A DNA stretch of 64,000 nt. Origin: Jeotgalicoccus halotolerans (GTDB lineage: Bacteria > Bacillota > Bacilli > Staphylococcales > Salinicoccaceae). A program made the translations under genes and the position numbers. The notes beneath the pieces were generated by a model. It made no database searches and was not told where the DNA came from. It worked only from the letters and a program-made list of their open reading frames with translations. The DNA is taken from the NCBI RefSeq assembly GCF_003387165.1, contig NZ_QUMW01000009.1:496001-560000 (forward strand), in the 5' to 3' direction. This document shows positions 51,512-60,199 of this stretch, in pieces (within the stretch, counting starts at the first letter, position 1; each line of letters opens with the position of its first letter).

Positions 51512-52573
51512 TTACTGCTCTAAGCTTTCAATGTACTCGACTATTTTTCCTTCATCGAGCGGCAGTTTTTTCGGCTGGTCGAGTGCGACTTCCATCGCCG
51601 TGTCAGGGTCTTTCAGACCGTTTCCTGTTAAGACAGTTACGACTGTGGAACCTTTTTGTATGCTGCCGTTTTCAACCGATTTAAGCACACCTGCAAGTGA
51701 TGCAGCAGACCCCGGTTCACAGAAGACACCTTCAGTTGACGCGACGCGTTTATAAGCAGACAGTATTTCTTCATCAGTTACGGAATCAATTTTACCGCCG
51801 GACTCATCCCGGGCAGCCGCTGCCTTATCCCAGCTGGCAGGATTTCCGATACGGATGGCAGTACCGACCGTTTCCGGATTTTCAATCACTTTATTTTTAA
51901 CGATGGCCGCTGCGCCTTCGGCTTCGAAGCCGTACATTTTCGGCAGCGACGTCCCTTTTTTCTCGTTATATTCTTTAAAACCTTTCCAGTAGGCTGCGAT
52001 ATTTGCTGCATTGCCGACAGGAATACATAAGTAATCCGGCGCTTTGCCTAAGGCATCAATCACTTCAAAGGATGCTGTTTTCTGGCATTCGATGCGGTAA
52101 GGATTCAATGAATTTACGAGCTCAATGCCGTCGTTGTCTTCGGATATCTTACGTACAATTTTCAGTGCATCATCAAAGTTCCCTTCAATTGTCACTGTTT
52201 TAGCGCCGGACATCATAGCCTGTGTTACTTTGCCTACTGCCACTTTCCCTTCAGGCAGCACAACGATTGAATTTAAACCGGCGCGAGCAGCGTAGGCAGA
52301 AGCCGCAGCGGAAGTATTTCCTGTAGACGCACAAATTACCGTATGCGCTCCTTCTTCCTTCGCTTTTGCAACAGCCAGCACCATGCCGCGGTCTTTAAAT
52401 GACCCTGTCGGATTTAAGCCTTCAAACTTGGCATGCAGTTCTATGCCGAGTTCTTCAGACAGTTTCTCTAACTTGATTAATGGAGTGTTACCTTCATACA
52501 AAGTCAATTCGGGTGTGTTTTCATTTACTGGTAAATATTCTTTATATTCTTTTAAGACACCTTGCCAAGTCAT
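51512..52573 (-). CDS. thrC: Threonine synthase
   Basis: A 353-aa PLP enzyme converting O-phosphohomoserine to threonine. PLP lysine K60 (GSFKDRGM), cofactor loop in [11 protein letters not shown]. Short bacterial form without the plant N-terminal extension. Two bp after hom. Confidence 0.95.
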   Translation of the reverse strand: MTWQGVLKEYKEYLPVNENTPELTLYEGNTPLIKLEKLSEELGIELHAKFEGLNPTGSFKDRGMVLAVAKAKEEGAHTVICASTGNTSAAASAYAARAGLNSIVVLPEGKVAVGKVTQAMMSGAKTVTIEGNFDDALKIVRKISEDNDGIELVNSLNPYRIECQKTASFEVIDALGKAPDYLCIPVGNAANIAAYWKGFKEYNEKKGTSLPKMYGFEAEGAAAIVKNKVIENPETVGTAIRIGNPASWDKAAAARDESGGKIDSVTDEEILSAYKRVASTEGVFCEPGSAASLAGVLKSVENGSIQKGSTVVTVLTGNGLKDPDTAMEVALDQPKKLPLDEGKIVEYIESLEQ

Positions 52574-52575
52574 AA

Positions 52576-53784
52576 TTATTCAGCTCCATTTATTTTATAC
52601 ACTGCAGCGGGTGCCAATGTATTTTGAATTTTTTGCAGTGCATCTGCGCTTATTTTTAAGGTTTTTAAAGCAGATTCTTTTGTACTTATAACTTCAAACT
52701 GAATATCCTGTGATGATAAATATGATTCCGCTTCAGACAGCGATCCGTTAAATCTTAAATAATAAGCACTGTCCGGCAGCTCTGTTGCCGGTTCGCCTTT
52801 TTCTTCAGGTATATTTTTCGCTTTCGCTGTAATTACCGCACTGTTAATCATATCGCTGACTACAGCTGATGCAGTCTCATAACTGCCTGCACCCGGGCCG
52901 TAAAACATCGCTTCGCCGATCATATTGCCATTGACGAATACTGCATTTTTCTCATAGTGCACATTCGCCAGCTGATGCTTTGTATCGACAAAAATCGGTT
53001 CAACCGAAAGATTGTATTTATCTTCGAGATCTTCTGCTACACCGAGCAGTTTTAATGTTAATCCTGCACTTTCAGCCAATTTTATATCTTTAATATCCAC
53101 GTTCGTAATACCATTTAAATTCACCTGGTCGAGCGTGAACTTTTTATTAAAAGCGAGCCTTGCGAGCAGCAGTGTTTTACGTGCTGCATCAATTCCTTCG
53201 ACGTCCGCTGTCGGATCTGCTTCGGCGTAGCCGATTGCCTGTGCGTCTTTTAAGGCATCGTTATAGTCCCAGCCGTCAAATGTCATTTTCGATAAAATAT
53301 AATTTGTCGTGCCGTTTAATATACCCATAACTTTTGAAATCCTGTTGGCATTTAAACTGTGCTGCAGAGTATGAATAATCGGAATACCGCCGGCGACAGC
53401 CGCCTCGTAATATAAGGCTGCAGAGTTCTCTGATGCCGTTTCCTCCAGTTCATCGATATGCACAGCGAGCATATCCTTGTTCGCCGTCACTACCGGAATA
53501 CCGCGCTTTAAAAATTTATTGATAATATCTTTCGTACTGTCAATTCCGCCCATTACTTCGACAGCAAGATCGATATCTGCATTTTCAATTTCAGTAATAT
53601 CATCGGTCACCCGAATACCTGACACATCAGCCGTTCTCGTTTTCACCATGTCTGAAACCAGAATATGGGTAATTGTAAAGCGCACCCCTGACGATGAATG
53701 TATCAAATCTTCGTTTTCTCGCAATAAATTAACGACACCGCTGCCAACGGTGCCCATGCCGAGTAAAGCAATCTTCTTATCCAT
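52576..53784 (-). CDS. hom: Homoserine dehydrogenase
   Basis: A 402-aa enzyme reducing aspartate semialdehyde. Nucleotide motif [11 protein letters not shown] (residues 7-17), catalytic domain with [11 protein letters not shown] and a C-terminal ACT-like domain (from about 325) somewhat shorter than in Bacillus Hom. ATG at 53784 has GGAGGT upstream. Diverges from the aspartokinase gene, the first step of the same pathway. Confidence 0.95.
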   Translation of the reverse strand: MDKKIALLGMGTVGSGVVNLLRENEDLIHSSSGVRFTITHILVSDMVKTRTADVSGIRVTDDITEIENADIDLAVEVMGGIDSTKDIINKFLKRGIPVVTANKDMLAVHIDELEETASENSAALYYEAAVAGGIPIIHTLQHSLNANRISKVMGILNGTTNYILSKMTFDGWDYNDALKDAQAIGYAEADPTADVEGIDAARKTLLLARLAFNKKFTLDQVNLNGITNVDIKDIKLAESAGLTLKLLGVAEDLEDKYNLSVEPIFVDTKHQLANVHYEKNAVFVNGNMIGEAMFYGPGAGSYETASAVVSDMINSAVITAKAKNIPEEKGEPATELPDSAYYLRFNGSLSEAESYLSSQDIQFEVISTKESALKTLKISADALQKIQNTLAPAAVYKINGAE

Positions 53785-53817
53785 AGTGACCTCCAATATT
53801 AAATAGTATGAATACTC

Positions 53818-53846
53818 ATATTAGAGTGCTTCTGAAAAAAATTCAA
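53818..53846 (-). promoter_or_regulatory. Possible hom promoter
   Basis: Minus-strand TTGAAT (53841-53846), 17-bp spacer, TAATAT (53818-53823). It matches the consensus at four positions per box. It lies in the 146-bp hom-aspartokinase gap, which shows no T-box or lysine-riboswitch features. Confidence 0.4.
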
Positions 53847-53930
53847 GGTATTATTCTGAAAACTCTACACTTTTCTAAACTTTTCATGTATTATAAGACC
53901 CTAAAACTAATATAAAAAAAGGTGTTAAAT

Positions 53931-55283
53931 ATGAAAGTAGCTAAATTTGGTGGAAGTTCCCTATCTAATGCAACACAAATCAAGAAAGTCGCATCCATTG
54001 TACAGAATGATAAAGATATTAAAACGATTGTGGTCAGTGCGCCCGGAAAACGCTGCGATGACGATGTTAAAGTTACCGATATGCTGATTGCACTCTGCAC
54101 AAACAAAATTGCAGGTCTAGATACTGAAGAGGCTTTGACTGAAATTCTGATGCGCTACAAATCAATTGTCGAGGAATTATCTATCGATTCATCTCTGCTC
54201 GATAATTTCGAAAGTATTTTAAGAGATTATTTGAATACGATTGAAGACAACGATTACTTGCTCGATGCCTTAAAGTCACGCGGAGAGGATTTTAATGCCC
54301 AGCTGATCAGTGCCTATTTTAATTCGCTCGGGATCAGTGCCAAATACGTTTCTCCTGAAGAAGCCGGCATTAGAGTTACAAACACGCCTGCCAATGCCCG
54401 TCTTCTTCCTTCATCGTACAATGAAATTAACAAGTTAAAAGATTATCCTGAAGATGTCCTCGTTATTCCGGGCTTTTACGGAATTGCAGACAACGGCAAT
54501 ATCGTAACATTTGCACGCGGAGGTTCAGATATAACCGGAGCAATTATTGCACGCGGCATTCGAGCGGATATTTATGAAAATTACACAGATGCATCACACA
54601 TCTACGCAGCCCACCCGGGTATTATCGAAGAGCCTTACAAAATCGAAGAAATTACCTACCGCGAAATGCGTGAACTGGCTTATGCCGGTTTCGGCATTTT
54701 TCATGATGAGGCGCTCGAACCGCTGTATCAGGAAAAAATCCCTGTGATGATCAGAAATACTAATGAGCCGCATATTGAAGGCACTAAAATTGTGCCGGAA
54801 CGTAAACTTAATCCAGACATTCCAGTTATCGGCTTCAGCTGTGACGAAGGATTCACTTCTATTTCACTGCACAAATACTTACTGAATAAAGAGATCGGTT
54901 TTACACGCCGTATTTTGCAAATACTTGAAGACTATCAGATTTCTTATGAACATATGCCATCCGGTATCGATGATATTTCTATTATTATGCGCTCAAACCA
55001 GTTCGAAAATAATAATTCACTGGATAAAATCATCGAGGAAATCGACCTCCAGCTTGAACCTGAATGGATTGAAGTCGAAGAAGATTTAAGTCTGCTCTTT
55101 ATCGTCGGACTCGGTATGGCCCGTCAAGTCGGTATCGTCAGCCGCGTCACCGCTGCTCTTGCTGAAGAAAAAGTGAATATCCGGATGATGAATCAGGGGT
55201 CTACAGAGTACAGTATGATGTTCGCAATTCAAACGAATGATCACGAACCGTCAATCAGAGCATTATTCAAAGAGTTTTTCTGA
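53931..55283 (+). CDS. Aspartate kinase, YclM/AKIII type
   Basis: A 450-aa monofunctional aspartokinase: kinase domain from KFGGSSLS (residues 5-12) through VTFARGGSDITGA, then tandem ACT domains (about 300-450; VGLGMARQVGIVSRVTAAL). The length and position beside hom-thrCB match the threonine-branch AKIII (Bacillus YclM/ThrD) rather than the alpha/beta LysC. AAAGGTG lies 6 bp before the ATG at 53931. Confidence 0.92.
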   Translation: MKVAKFGGSSLSNATQIKKVASIVQNDKDIKTIVVSAPGKRCDDDVKVTDMLIALCTNKIAGLDTEEALTEILMRYKSIVEELSIDSSLLDNFESILRDYLNTIEDNDYLLDALKSRGEDFNAQLISAYFNSLGISAKYVSPEEAGIRVTNTPANARLLPSSYNEINKLKDYPEDVLVIPGFYGIADNGNIVTFARGGSDITGAIIARGIRADIYENYTDASHIYAAHPGIIEEPYKIEEITYREMRELAYAGFGIFHDEALEPLYQEKIPVMIRNTNEPHIEGTKIVPERKLNPDIPVIGFSCDEGFTSISLHKYLLNKEIGFTRRILQILEDYQISYEHMPSGIDDISIIMRSNQFENNNSLDKIIEEIDLQLEPEWIEVEEDLSLLFIVGLGMARQVGIVSRVTAALAEEKVNIRMMNQGSTEYSMMFAIQTNDHEPSIRALFKEFF

Positions 55284-55293
55284 GGGATTATCC

Positions 55294-55322
55294 TTTAACT
55301 AAAATACGCGCACATCTATAAT
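55294..55322 (+). promoter_or_regulatory. Possible promoter of the UbiB-type kinase gene
   Basis: TTTAAC (55294-55299), 17-bp spacer, perfect TATAAT (55317-55322). The -35 is weak. Confidence 0.4.
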
Positions 55323-55357
55323 GGACATAGTATTTAAATTTTAGGAGTGACCGGCTT

Positions 55358-57043
55358 ATGAGTCTTCAGACACGAGTAAATTATATTAACCGCTACCGGG
55401 AAATTGCTATGCAGTTTTCCAAAAGCGGGCTTGGCTTTCTCATAGAAGAAATCGGTCTCGACCGTGTGATCTCGCTGCCTAAGCGTATTTTGCTGCGCCA
55501 GCAGAACGATGAAGTTCTCGAAAAGACTTATGCGGAAAGAATCCGTATTTTTATCGAAGAGATGGGAACGACGTTTATTAAACTTGGCCAGATTGCCTCA
55601 ACGAGAGGGGATCTGCTTCCGCCTGACCTGATCAAGGAACTCGAGAAACTCCAAAGTCACGTGGCGCCGTTCCCGGCAGCTGAAGCCCGGAAATTAATTG
55701 AAGAATCATTAGAGGCACCGATTGATGAACTCTTTATGATTTTTGATGATACGCCTGTCGGCTCTGCTTCAATCGGCCAGGTTCACCGGGCCATGCTGCA
55801 TACCGGTGAAGATGTCGCCGTTAAGGTTCAGCGCGCAAATATAGAAAAGACAGTCCGTACCGATCTTGAAATCCTCCGTCATCTTGCCGTGCTCGCGGAG
55901 TCCAATCTTGAATGGGCGAGAAACTACCAGGTTACGGATATGATTGAAGAATTCTCCGATGCACTGATTAATGAGCTCGATTATACGATTGAAGCGCGCA
56001 ATGTCGAACGCATCGGCAAGACTCACAAAAATGACAATAAAATAAAGATCCCTGAAATCTACTGGGAATATTCGACAAAAAATGTCATGGTAATGGACTT
56101 TATTAAAGGCATTCCCGTGAATCATTTTGACGAACTGGATAAGCTGAATATCGACAGAAGCGATCTTGCCGAGACACTCGCGAGAGCGATTTTCCAGCAG
56201 ATTTTTGAAGAAGGATACTTCCATGGCGACCCTCATCCCGGTAACGTGAGCGTCCTCAGAGACGGCACGCTTGTCTTTTTGGATTTCGGTATGATCGGCC
56301 GGCTGACCAGCGACCTGAAAATTAATTTCGGTTCCCTGCTCATTTCTCTGATGCGGAAAGATTCAGACGGCGTCGTTAAAGCAATTGTTAAAATGGGTGT
56401 CGTGCCGAGCGATGTATCCATGCGGGATTTAAACCGCGAAGCTGAAATTATGCGCGATAAGTATTACGATGTACCGCTCTCAAAACTTAATTTCAGCGAT
56501 GCAGTAAATGATCTGTTCGGTATTGCCAATAAGTATAAAATCAAACTGCCGCAGGACTTCACTATCCTTGCGAAAACGCTTTTGACACTAGAAAGTATCG
56601 TCAGTCAGCTGGATCCTGATTTCAGCATTATGGATGTCGCGGAACCATTCGGCAAAGCTTTGCTTCTCGAACGTTACAATCCGAAAAATCTGCTGAATTT
56701 CCAAATAGATGAAATTCAGCAGCTCGGCAGTGAATTAAGAGAAGTCACAGAAAATGTACATCAGTTCTCGAAGGGTCTGAAGAATCAGAACCTGCCGATT
56801 GAAATAGATGTTAAGGGCCGTTCACAGTTTTCGAAACATCTCGACAGAGTGATTAACCGTCTGTCGTTCAGTATCGTCCTGCTCGCCTTCAGTATTGTCA
56901 TGGTCGGCTTAATCGTCGGTTCTGCGATACTTGGTGAAGGCAGTATTATATTCAGAATTCCGATTATAGAAATCGCTGCGATATTTGCGATGGGCATGTT
57001 TATCTGGCTGCTCTGGTCAATTGTTAAATCCGGGCGGTTTTAA
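55358..57043 (+). CDS. ABC1/AarF/UbiB-family atypical kinase
   Basis: A 561-aa membrane-associated UbiB-like protein. The KxGQ motif is KLGQIASTRGDLLP; the Ala-rich loop position reads PVGSASIGQVHRA, and VAVKVQRANIE carries the ATP-binding lysine. ELDYTIEARN, GDPHPGNVSV and VFLDFGMIG are the catalytic and metal motifs. Two C-terminal transmembrane segments (about 505-555) follow. Family members support quinone biosynthesis; Firmicutes use menaquinone, so the exact role is open. TTTAGGAGTG precedes the ATG. Confidence 0.9.
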   Translation: MSLQTRVNYINRYREIAMQFSKSGLGFLIEEIGLDRVISLPKRILLRQQNDEVLEKTYAERIRIFIEEMGTTFIKLGQIASTRGDLLPPDLIKELEKLQSHVAPFPAAEARKLIEESLEAPIDELFMIFDDTPVGSASIGQVHRAMLHTGEDVAVKVQRANIEKTVRTDLEILRHLAVLAESNLEWARNYQVTDMIEEFSDALINELDYTIEARNVERIGKTHKNDNKIKIPEIYWEYSTKNVMVMDFIKGIPVNHFDELDKLNIDRSDLAETLARAIFQQIFEEGYFHGDPHPGNVSVLRDGTLVFLDFGMIGRLTSDLKINFGSLLISLMRKDSDGVVKAIVKMGVVPSDVSMRDLNREAEIMRDKYYDVPLSKLNFSDAVNDLFGIANKYKIKLPQDFTILAKTLLTLESIVSQLDPDFSIMDVAEPFGKALLLERYNPKNLLNFQIDEIQQLGSELREVTENVHQFSKGLKNQNLPIEIDVKGRSQFSKHLDRVINRLSFSIVLLAFSIVMVGLIVGSAILGEGSIIFRIPIIEIAAIFAMGMFIWLLWSIVKSGRF

Positions 57044-57044
57044 A

Positions 57045-57083
57045 AACAATGCACCTGAATCAATCAGATTCAGGTGCATTGTT
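57045..57083. terminator. Bidirectional terminator between the UbiB-type gene and cymR
   Basis: AACAATGCACCTGAATC, loop AATCA, GATTCAGGTGCATTGTT; a perfect 17-bp stem between convergent genes, with A- and T-rich flanks. Confidence 0.92.
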
Positions 57084-57111
57084 TATTTTTTAATTCAGTA
57101 AGGAATTAAAG

Positions 57112-57528
57112 TTAAATATAAAACATATAGCCGTCAAATTCATCGGTATCATTGTCAACGATATCGTGCAATGTTGTGTGGTCCAGTACATCATTTACCG
57201 CATCTCTGATACGTTTCCATAAGAAACTTTCATTTTTAGTTTCGTGGCTGTCGGCATCGACAATCATAATATTTTCTTCAACAGCGCTGAATACCTGCCC
57301 GACTGTGATTTCATCAGGAGCATAGTTCAGCTCATAGCCGCCGTAGGCACCTCTTGTACTTTTAACGAGACCATCTTTTTTTAAATTCGCAACAATCTGC
57401 TCTAAATACAAATCGCTGATATCGCGTTCTGTAGCGACAGATTTTACACTGCGCTTTTTAACGCCGTAGTCTTTCGCAAGCGTCAGCATAAAATATAAAC
57501 CATATCTTCCGCGAGTGGATATTTTCAT
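57112..57528 (-). CDS. cymR: Rrf2-family regulator CymR
   Basis: A 138-aa Rrf2 repressor (MKISTRGRYGLYFMLTLA, helix-turn-helix through VANLKKDGLVKSTRGAYGGYEL in parts). Cysteines of the Fe-S Rrf2 members are missing, as in CymR, the master regulator of cysteine metabolism acting with CysK. Diverges from rarA, the conserved pairing. Confidence 0.92.
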   Translation of the reverse strand: MKISTRGRYGLYFMLTLAKDYGVKKRSVKSVATERDISDLYLEQIVANLKKDGLVKSTRGAYGGYELNYAPDEITVGQVFSAVEENIMIVDADSHETKNESFLWKRIRDAVNDVLDHTTLHDIVDNDTDEFDGYMFYI

Positions 57529-57611
57529 TCTTACACCTCAATAATTTTAGTTCATCTAGTTTTTATATTATAATTAAATATAACATATCTTTTAAAATAA
57601 GGTGAAATACT

Positions 57612-58910
57612 ATGAATAAACAACCATTAAGCTACCGCATGAGACCGGCATCAATCGACGAAGTGCTCGGTCAGGAGCATCTCGTTGCTAAAGGCGGTAT
57701 TATCAGGCGCATGGTCGATGCCAAAAGACTTTCTTCAATGATACTGTACGGTCCTCCGGGCATCGGCAAGACCAGTATCGTCAGTGCCATCGCAGGTTCT
57801 ACTAAATACAAGTTCCGTACCTTGAATGCCGTGACGGATACGAAGAAAGATATGCAGATTGTCGCAGAAGAAGGTAAAATGAGCGGCAGTGTCATCCTCC
57901 TCCTGGATGAAATCCACCGCCTCGACAAGGCGAAGCAGGACTTCCTCCTTCCCCACCTTGAAAAAGGAACGATTATTTTAATCGGGGCAACGACATCCAA
58001 TCCATATCACGCGATTAACCCCGCCATCCGCTCGAGAACCCAGATTTTTGAACTGGAACCGCTTAGTACTGAAGATATTAAAACTGGCTTGCATCGCGCT
58101 TTAGAAGATAAAGACCGCGGGCTCGGCGAATACAATATCGAAATCGCCGACGACGCTGTTGAACACTTTGTTACATCGGCACACGGCGATGTCCGAAGCG
58201 CTTTAAATGCTCTGGAACTCGCAGCCTTAAGCACTGATGCGGATGAAGACGGCGTCATTAAAATTACTCTGAAGGATGCTCTCGACTGCATGCAGAAATC
58301 CGCCTTTCTGCACGATAAGGACGGCGATATGCATTACGACGTGATGAGCGGACTGCAGAAGTCCATCCGCGGCAGCGACGTTGACGCTTCCCTTCACTAC
58401 TTAGCACGTTTGATTGAAGCAGGAGATCTCGTTACAATTGCGCGCCGGCTGCTCGTCATCAGCTATGAAGATGTCTCGCTTGCGAATCCGAACATCGCTT
58501 CGCGTACACTCGATGCCATTATAAGCGCAGAACGATTAGGATTCCCGGAAGCGCGAATCCCTTTATCTCAGGCAGTCATAGAACTCGCTCTGTCGCCGAA
58601 GTCAAATACAGCAATATCGAGTATAGACAGCGCCTTATCCGACGTACGTAAAGGCCGCGGCGGTGCCGTACCGAGACATCTGCGCGACGGCCACTACAAA
58701 GGCGCGAAAGAACTCGGAAATGCTGTCGGCTACAAATACCCGCACAATTATCCAAATCACGTCGTCGCCCAGCAGTACCTGCCTGACACGCTGGTTAATC
58801 AGCGCTACTATAAAGATGACGGCATCAGCAAATACGAAGCGTCGCTCAACGAGACCTATCATAATTTGAAGAAAATGAACAAAGACACCGATTACGGCAG
58901 GAAAAAATAG
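57612..58910 (+). CDS. rarA: Replication-associated recombination protein RarA (MgsA)
   Basis: A 432-aa clamp-loader-like AAA+ ATPase acting at stalled forks. Walker A GPPGIGKT (residues 47-54), Walker B LLDEIHRLDKAKQDFLLP (split), sensor and C-terminal tetramerisation domain with RHLRDGHY, GYKYPHNYP and QQYLPD. AAGGTGA precedes the ATG. Confidence 0.96.
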   Translation: MNKQPLSYRMRPASIDEVLGQEHLVAKGGIIRRMVDAKRLSSMILYGPPGIGKTSIVSAIAGSTKYKFRTLNAVTDTKKDMQIVAEEGKMSGSVILLLDEIHRLDKAKQDFLLPHLEKGTIILIGATTSNPYHAINPAIRSRTQIFELEPLSTEDIKTGLHRALEDKDRGLGEYNIEIADDAVEHFVTSAHGDVRSALNALELAALSTDADEDGVIKITLKDALDCMQKSAFLHDKDGDMHYDVMSGLQKSIRGSDVDASLHYLARLIEAGDLVTIARRLLVISYEDVSLANPNIASRTLDAIISAERLGFPEARIPLSQAVIELALSPKSNTAISSIDSALSDVRKGRGGAVPRHLRDGHYKGAKELGNAVGYKYPHNYPNHVVAQQYLPDTLVNQRYYKDDGISKYEASLNETYHNLKKMNKDTDYGRKK

Positions 58911-58918
58911 CTTGAATC

Positions 58919-58952
58919 AGCCACCCCACTTGCAATGTGCGGGTGGCTTTTT
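58919..58952 (+). terminator. Terminator of rarA
   Basis: AGCCACCC and GGGTGGCT separated by 14 bases, then TTTTT, nine bp after the stop codon. Confidence 0.85.
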
Positions 58953-58982
58953 GCTGTCTTGTGGTGCTTTTATATAAACAGT

Positions 58983-59060
58983 CTGTGGGAGACTCGGAAA
59001 AAAGGGGTTCTTTGACCGAGTAAATGATTTAGTCAGTCAAAGAACGGCATTCTCTCAGAT
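58983..59060. other. Structured stretch between rarA and the 6S RNA, function unknown
   Basis: Inside the 475-bp gap between rarA and fnr. GTTCTTTGAC (59007-59016) and GTCAAAGAAC (59036-59045) form a perfect 10-bp inverted repeat, with TAAAT/ATTTA pairing further inside. CTG..GAGA (from 58983) and TCTC.CAG can extend it outward, and GACTCGG/GATTCGG recur at each end. No ORF and no T-run follow, so it is not a plain terminator. Confidence 0.55.
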
Positions 59061-59097
59061 TCGGTGGCGCGCAGGACTTCCCAAGTCTAAAAAAGAC

Positions 59098-59128
59098 AAA
59101 AAATAGCCACCAAGTAAACTTGGTGACT
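59098..59128 (-). terminator. Terminator of the 6S RNA
   Basis: Minus strand AGTCACCAAG, loop TTTA, CTTGGTGGCT, then A and TTTTTT. Confidence 0.9.
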
Positions 59129-59331
59129 ACCGAAATACCCAACGTAAGCCGTGTGTTATAGTTGATTATTTTGGCCTGCTATTTGCAGGTGGGTGCCCTG
59201 TTTCCAACTCCAAACGTCCTACTTAGTACATAGGCTTGTTTTTTGAAGGAAAACCAATTAGGCTCCCGATAAAAAAAGTGTTAGGTCAAAATATAAGTCA
59301 ACACATCACGAACTCTTCAGGAATTTCTATT
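59098..59331 (-). ncRNA. Probable 6S RNA
   Basis: About 234 nt without coding potential, transcribed on the minus strand. The ends pair: GAAAT.TCCTGA near the 5' end (59317-59327) with TTGGGT.ATTTC near the 3' end (59132-59142). Inner pairs AAGCC/GGCTT, AGTTG/CAACT and CCTGC/GCAGG build a long rod with an open central region, the 6S shape. A GGGCACCCACCTGC stretch resembles Firmicute 6S as I remember it. A terminator (59098-59128) and a promoter (TTTACA, 16 bp, TATTAT at 59338-59365) frame it. The neighbourhood rarA/aspS fits Bacillus 6S-1 (near aspS and yrvM). It would sequester SigA polymerase. Confidence 0.75.
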
Positions 59332-59337
59332 AATATA

Positions 59338-59365
59338 ATAATACCACATATTTTTGAGATGTAAA
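59338..59365 (-). promoter_or_regulatory. Probable promoter of the 6S RNA
   Basis: Minus-strand TTTACA (59360-59365), 16-bp spacer, TATTAT (59338-59343). The start would fall near 59331, just before the closing stem. Confidence 0.55.
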
Positions 59366-59385
59366 CCAAAAAGCTTGAAAGCGCT

Positions 59386-60081
59386 TTAAAATATTTGGCA
59401 GACGTCTATATGACAATTTTCACAGTTAATCATATGCCGCAGTTTATCGATGTCGTGAATTGTAATAATTTTGTTTTCCACAGATATAATCCCCTGTTTT
59501 TTCAAGTCACCGAGAAGACGGTTAACAACTTCTCTCGATGTGCCGGACATGATACCGAGTTCCTGATTGGTTACTTTCACCGTAATCCTTATGCCGCCCG
59601 GCACAGTTTCGCCAAACGAATTCGACAGCCTGATTAAATTCGAACACAGCGCGCCGAGTTTACCGTACATCACATTATCACGAATTTTCGTTACCGCGCG
59701 CTGCCTGTCTATTTCCATCCAGCGCATCCACTCCATCTTCACATCTTCATTGTCCATAATGATTTTTTCAAACTCTTTTTGAGACAGCCGGAAAAGTGCA
59801 ACATCTGTCTTTGCTCTGGCTGATGTATTATGTGCCTTCGGCCCGCAAAATAAGGTCACCGCACCAAATATTCCTTTTTCACTCAGCAGGTTTGTCGCAA
59901 GCTCCGCCCCTTCTTCCTGCATTCTGCTGATAAAAACCTGTCCTTTTTGAATCAAATAAATGTAAGCGGTCGGATCGCCCGGATGATATATGAACTCACT
60001 TTTTTTAAAGGTGATCCTGCTCCCGCTTTCTTCGATCAGACTGATGAGATGTTCCGGATAAAAAATGGCTTGATCAATCAT
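59386..60081 (-). CDS. fnr: Fnr-type oxygen-responsive regulator (Crp/Fnr family)
   Basis: A 231-aa Crp/Fnr regulator: cNMP-like beta-roll (about 15-110), dimer helix, and helix-turn-helix (about 170-195, TNQELGIMSGTSREVVNRLL). The C-terminal tail has C220-x2-C223-x4-C228, the same spacing as the [4Fe-4S] ligands of Bacillus Fnr (C227, C230, C235). Asp135 (IRDN) falls where the fourth ligand Asp141 is expected. The 7-residue offset is constant to within one. It should bind DNA when oxygen is low. Diverges from the oxidase operon, with a TGTGA-N6-TCACT site between them. Confidence 0.88.
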   Translation of the reverse strand: MIDQAIFYPEHLISLIEESGSRITFKKSEFIYHPGDPTAYIYLIQKGQVFISRMQEEGAELATNLLSEKGIFGAVTLFCGPKAHNTSARAKTDVALFRLSQKEFEKIIMDNEDVKMEWMRWMEIDRQRAVTKIRDNVMYGKLGALCSNLIRLSNSFGETVPGGIRITVKVTNQELGIMSGTSREVVNRLLGDLKKQGIISVENKIITIHDIDKLRHMINCENCHIDVCQIF

Positions 60082-60119
60082 TTTCCGCCTCCCTCATTTT
60101 ATTAAATATTATCACAAAG

Positions 60120-60135
60120 TGTGATATTTATCACT
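60120..60135 (+). promoter_or_regulatory. Fnr box upstream of the ba3 oxidase operon
   Basis: TGTGATATTTATCACT matches the Bacillus Fnr consensus TGTGA-N6-TCACA at nine of ten arm positions. A second overlapping palindrome, ATCACA-AAG-TGTGAT, lies at 60111-60125 on the fnr-proximal side. The box centre is at 60127.5. Confidence 0.8.
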
Positions 60136-60156
60136 TTTTTATAAACAAATATATTC

Positions 60157-60162
60157 TACAAT
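60157..60162 (+). promoter_or_regulatory. -10 box of the oxidase operon, activator-dependent promoter
   Basis: TACAAT at 60157-60162 predicts a start near 60169. The expected -35 position (60134-60139) has only a weak CTTTTT, and the Fnr box centre lies 41.5 bp upstream of the predicted start, the class II activator position. Confidence 0.6.
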
Positions 60163-60199
60163 TTATGTATATAAAAATGAGAGAAAAGAAGGTGAAATC

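Noticed and set aside
53797-53930. Lysine riboswitch or threonine T-box between hom and the aspartokinase gene
   Set aside because: The 146-bp gap is too short for a lysine riboswitch and holds neither a T-box core (GGTGG...CCGCG) nor a terminator.
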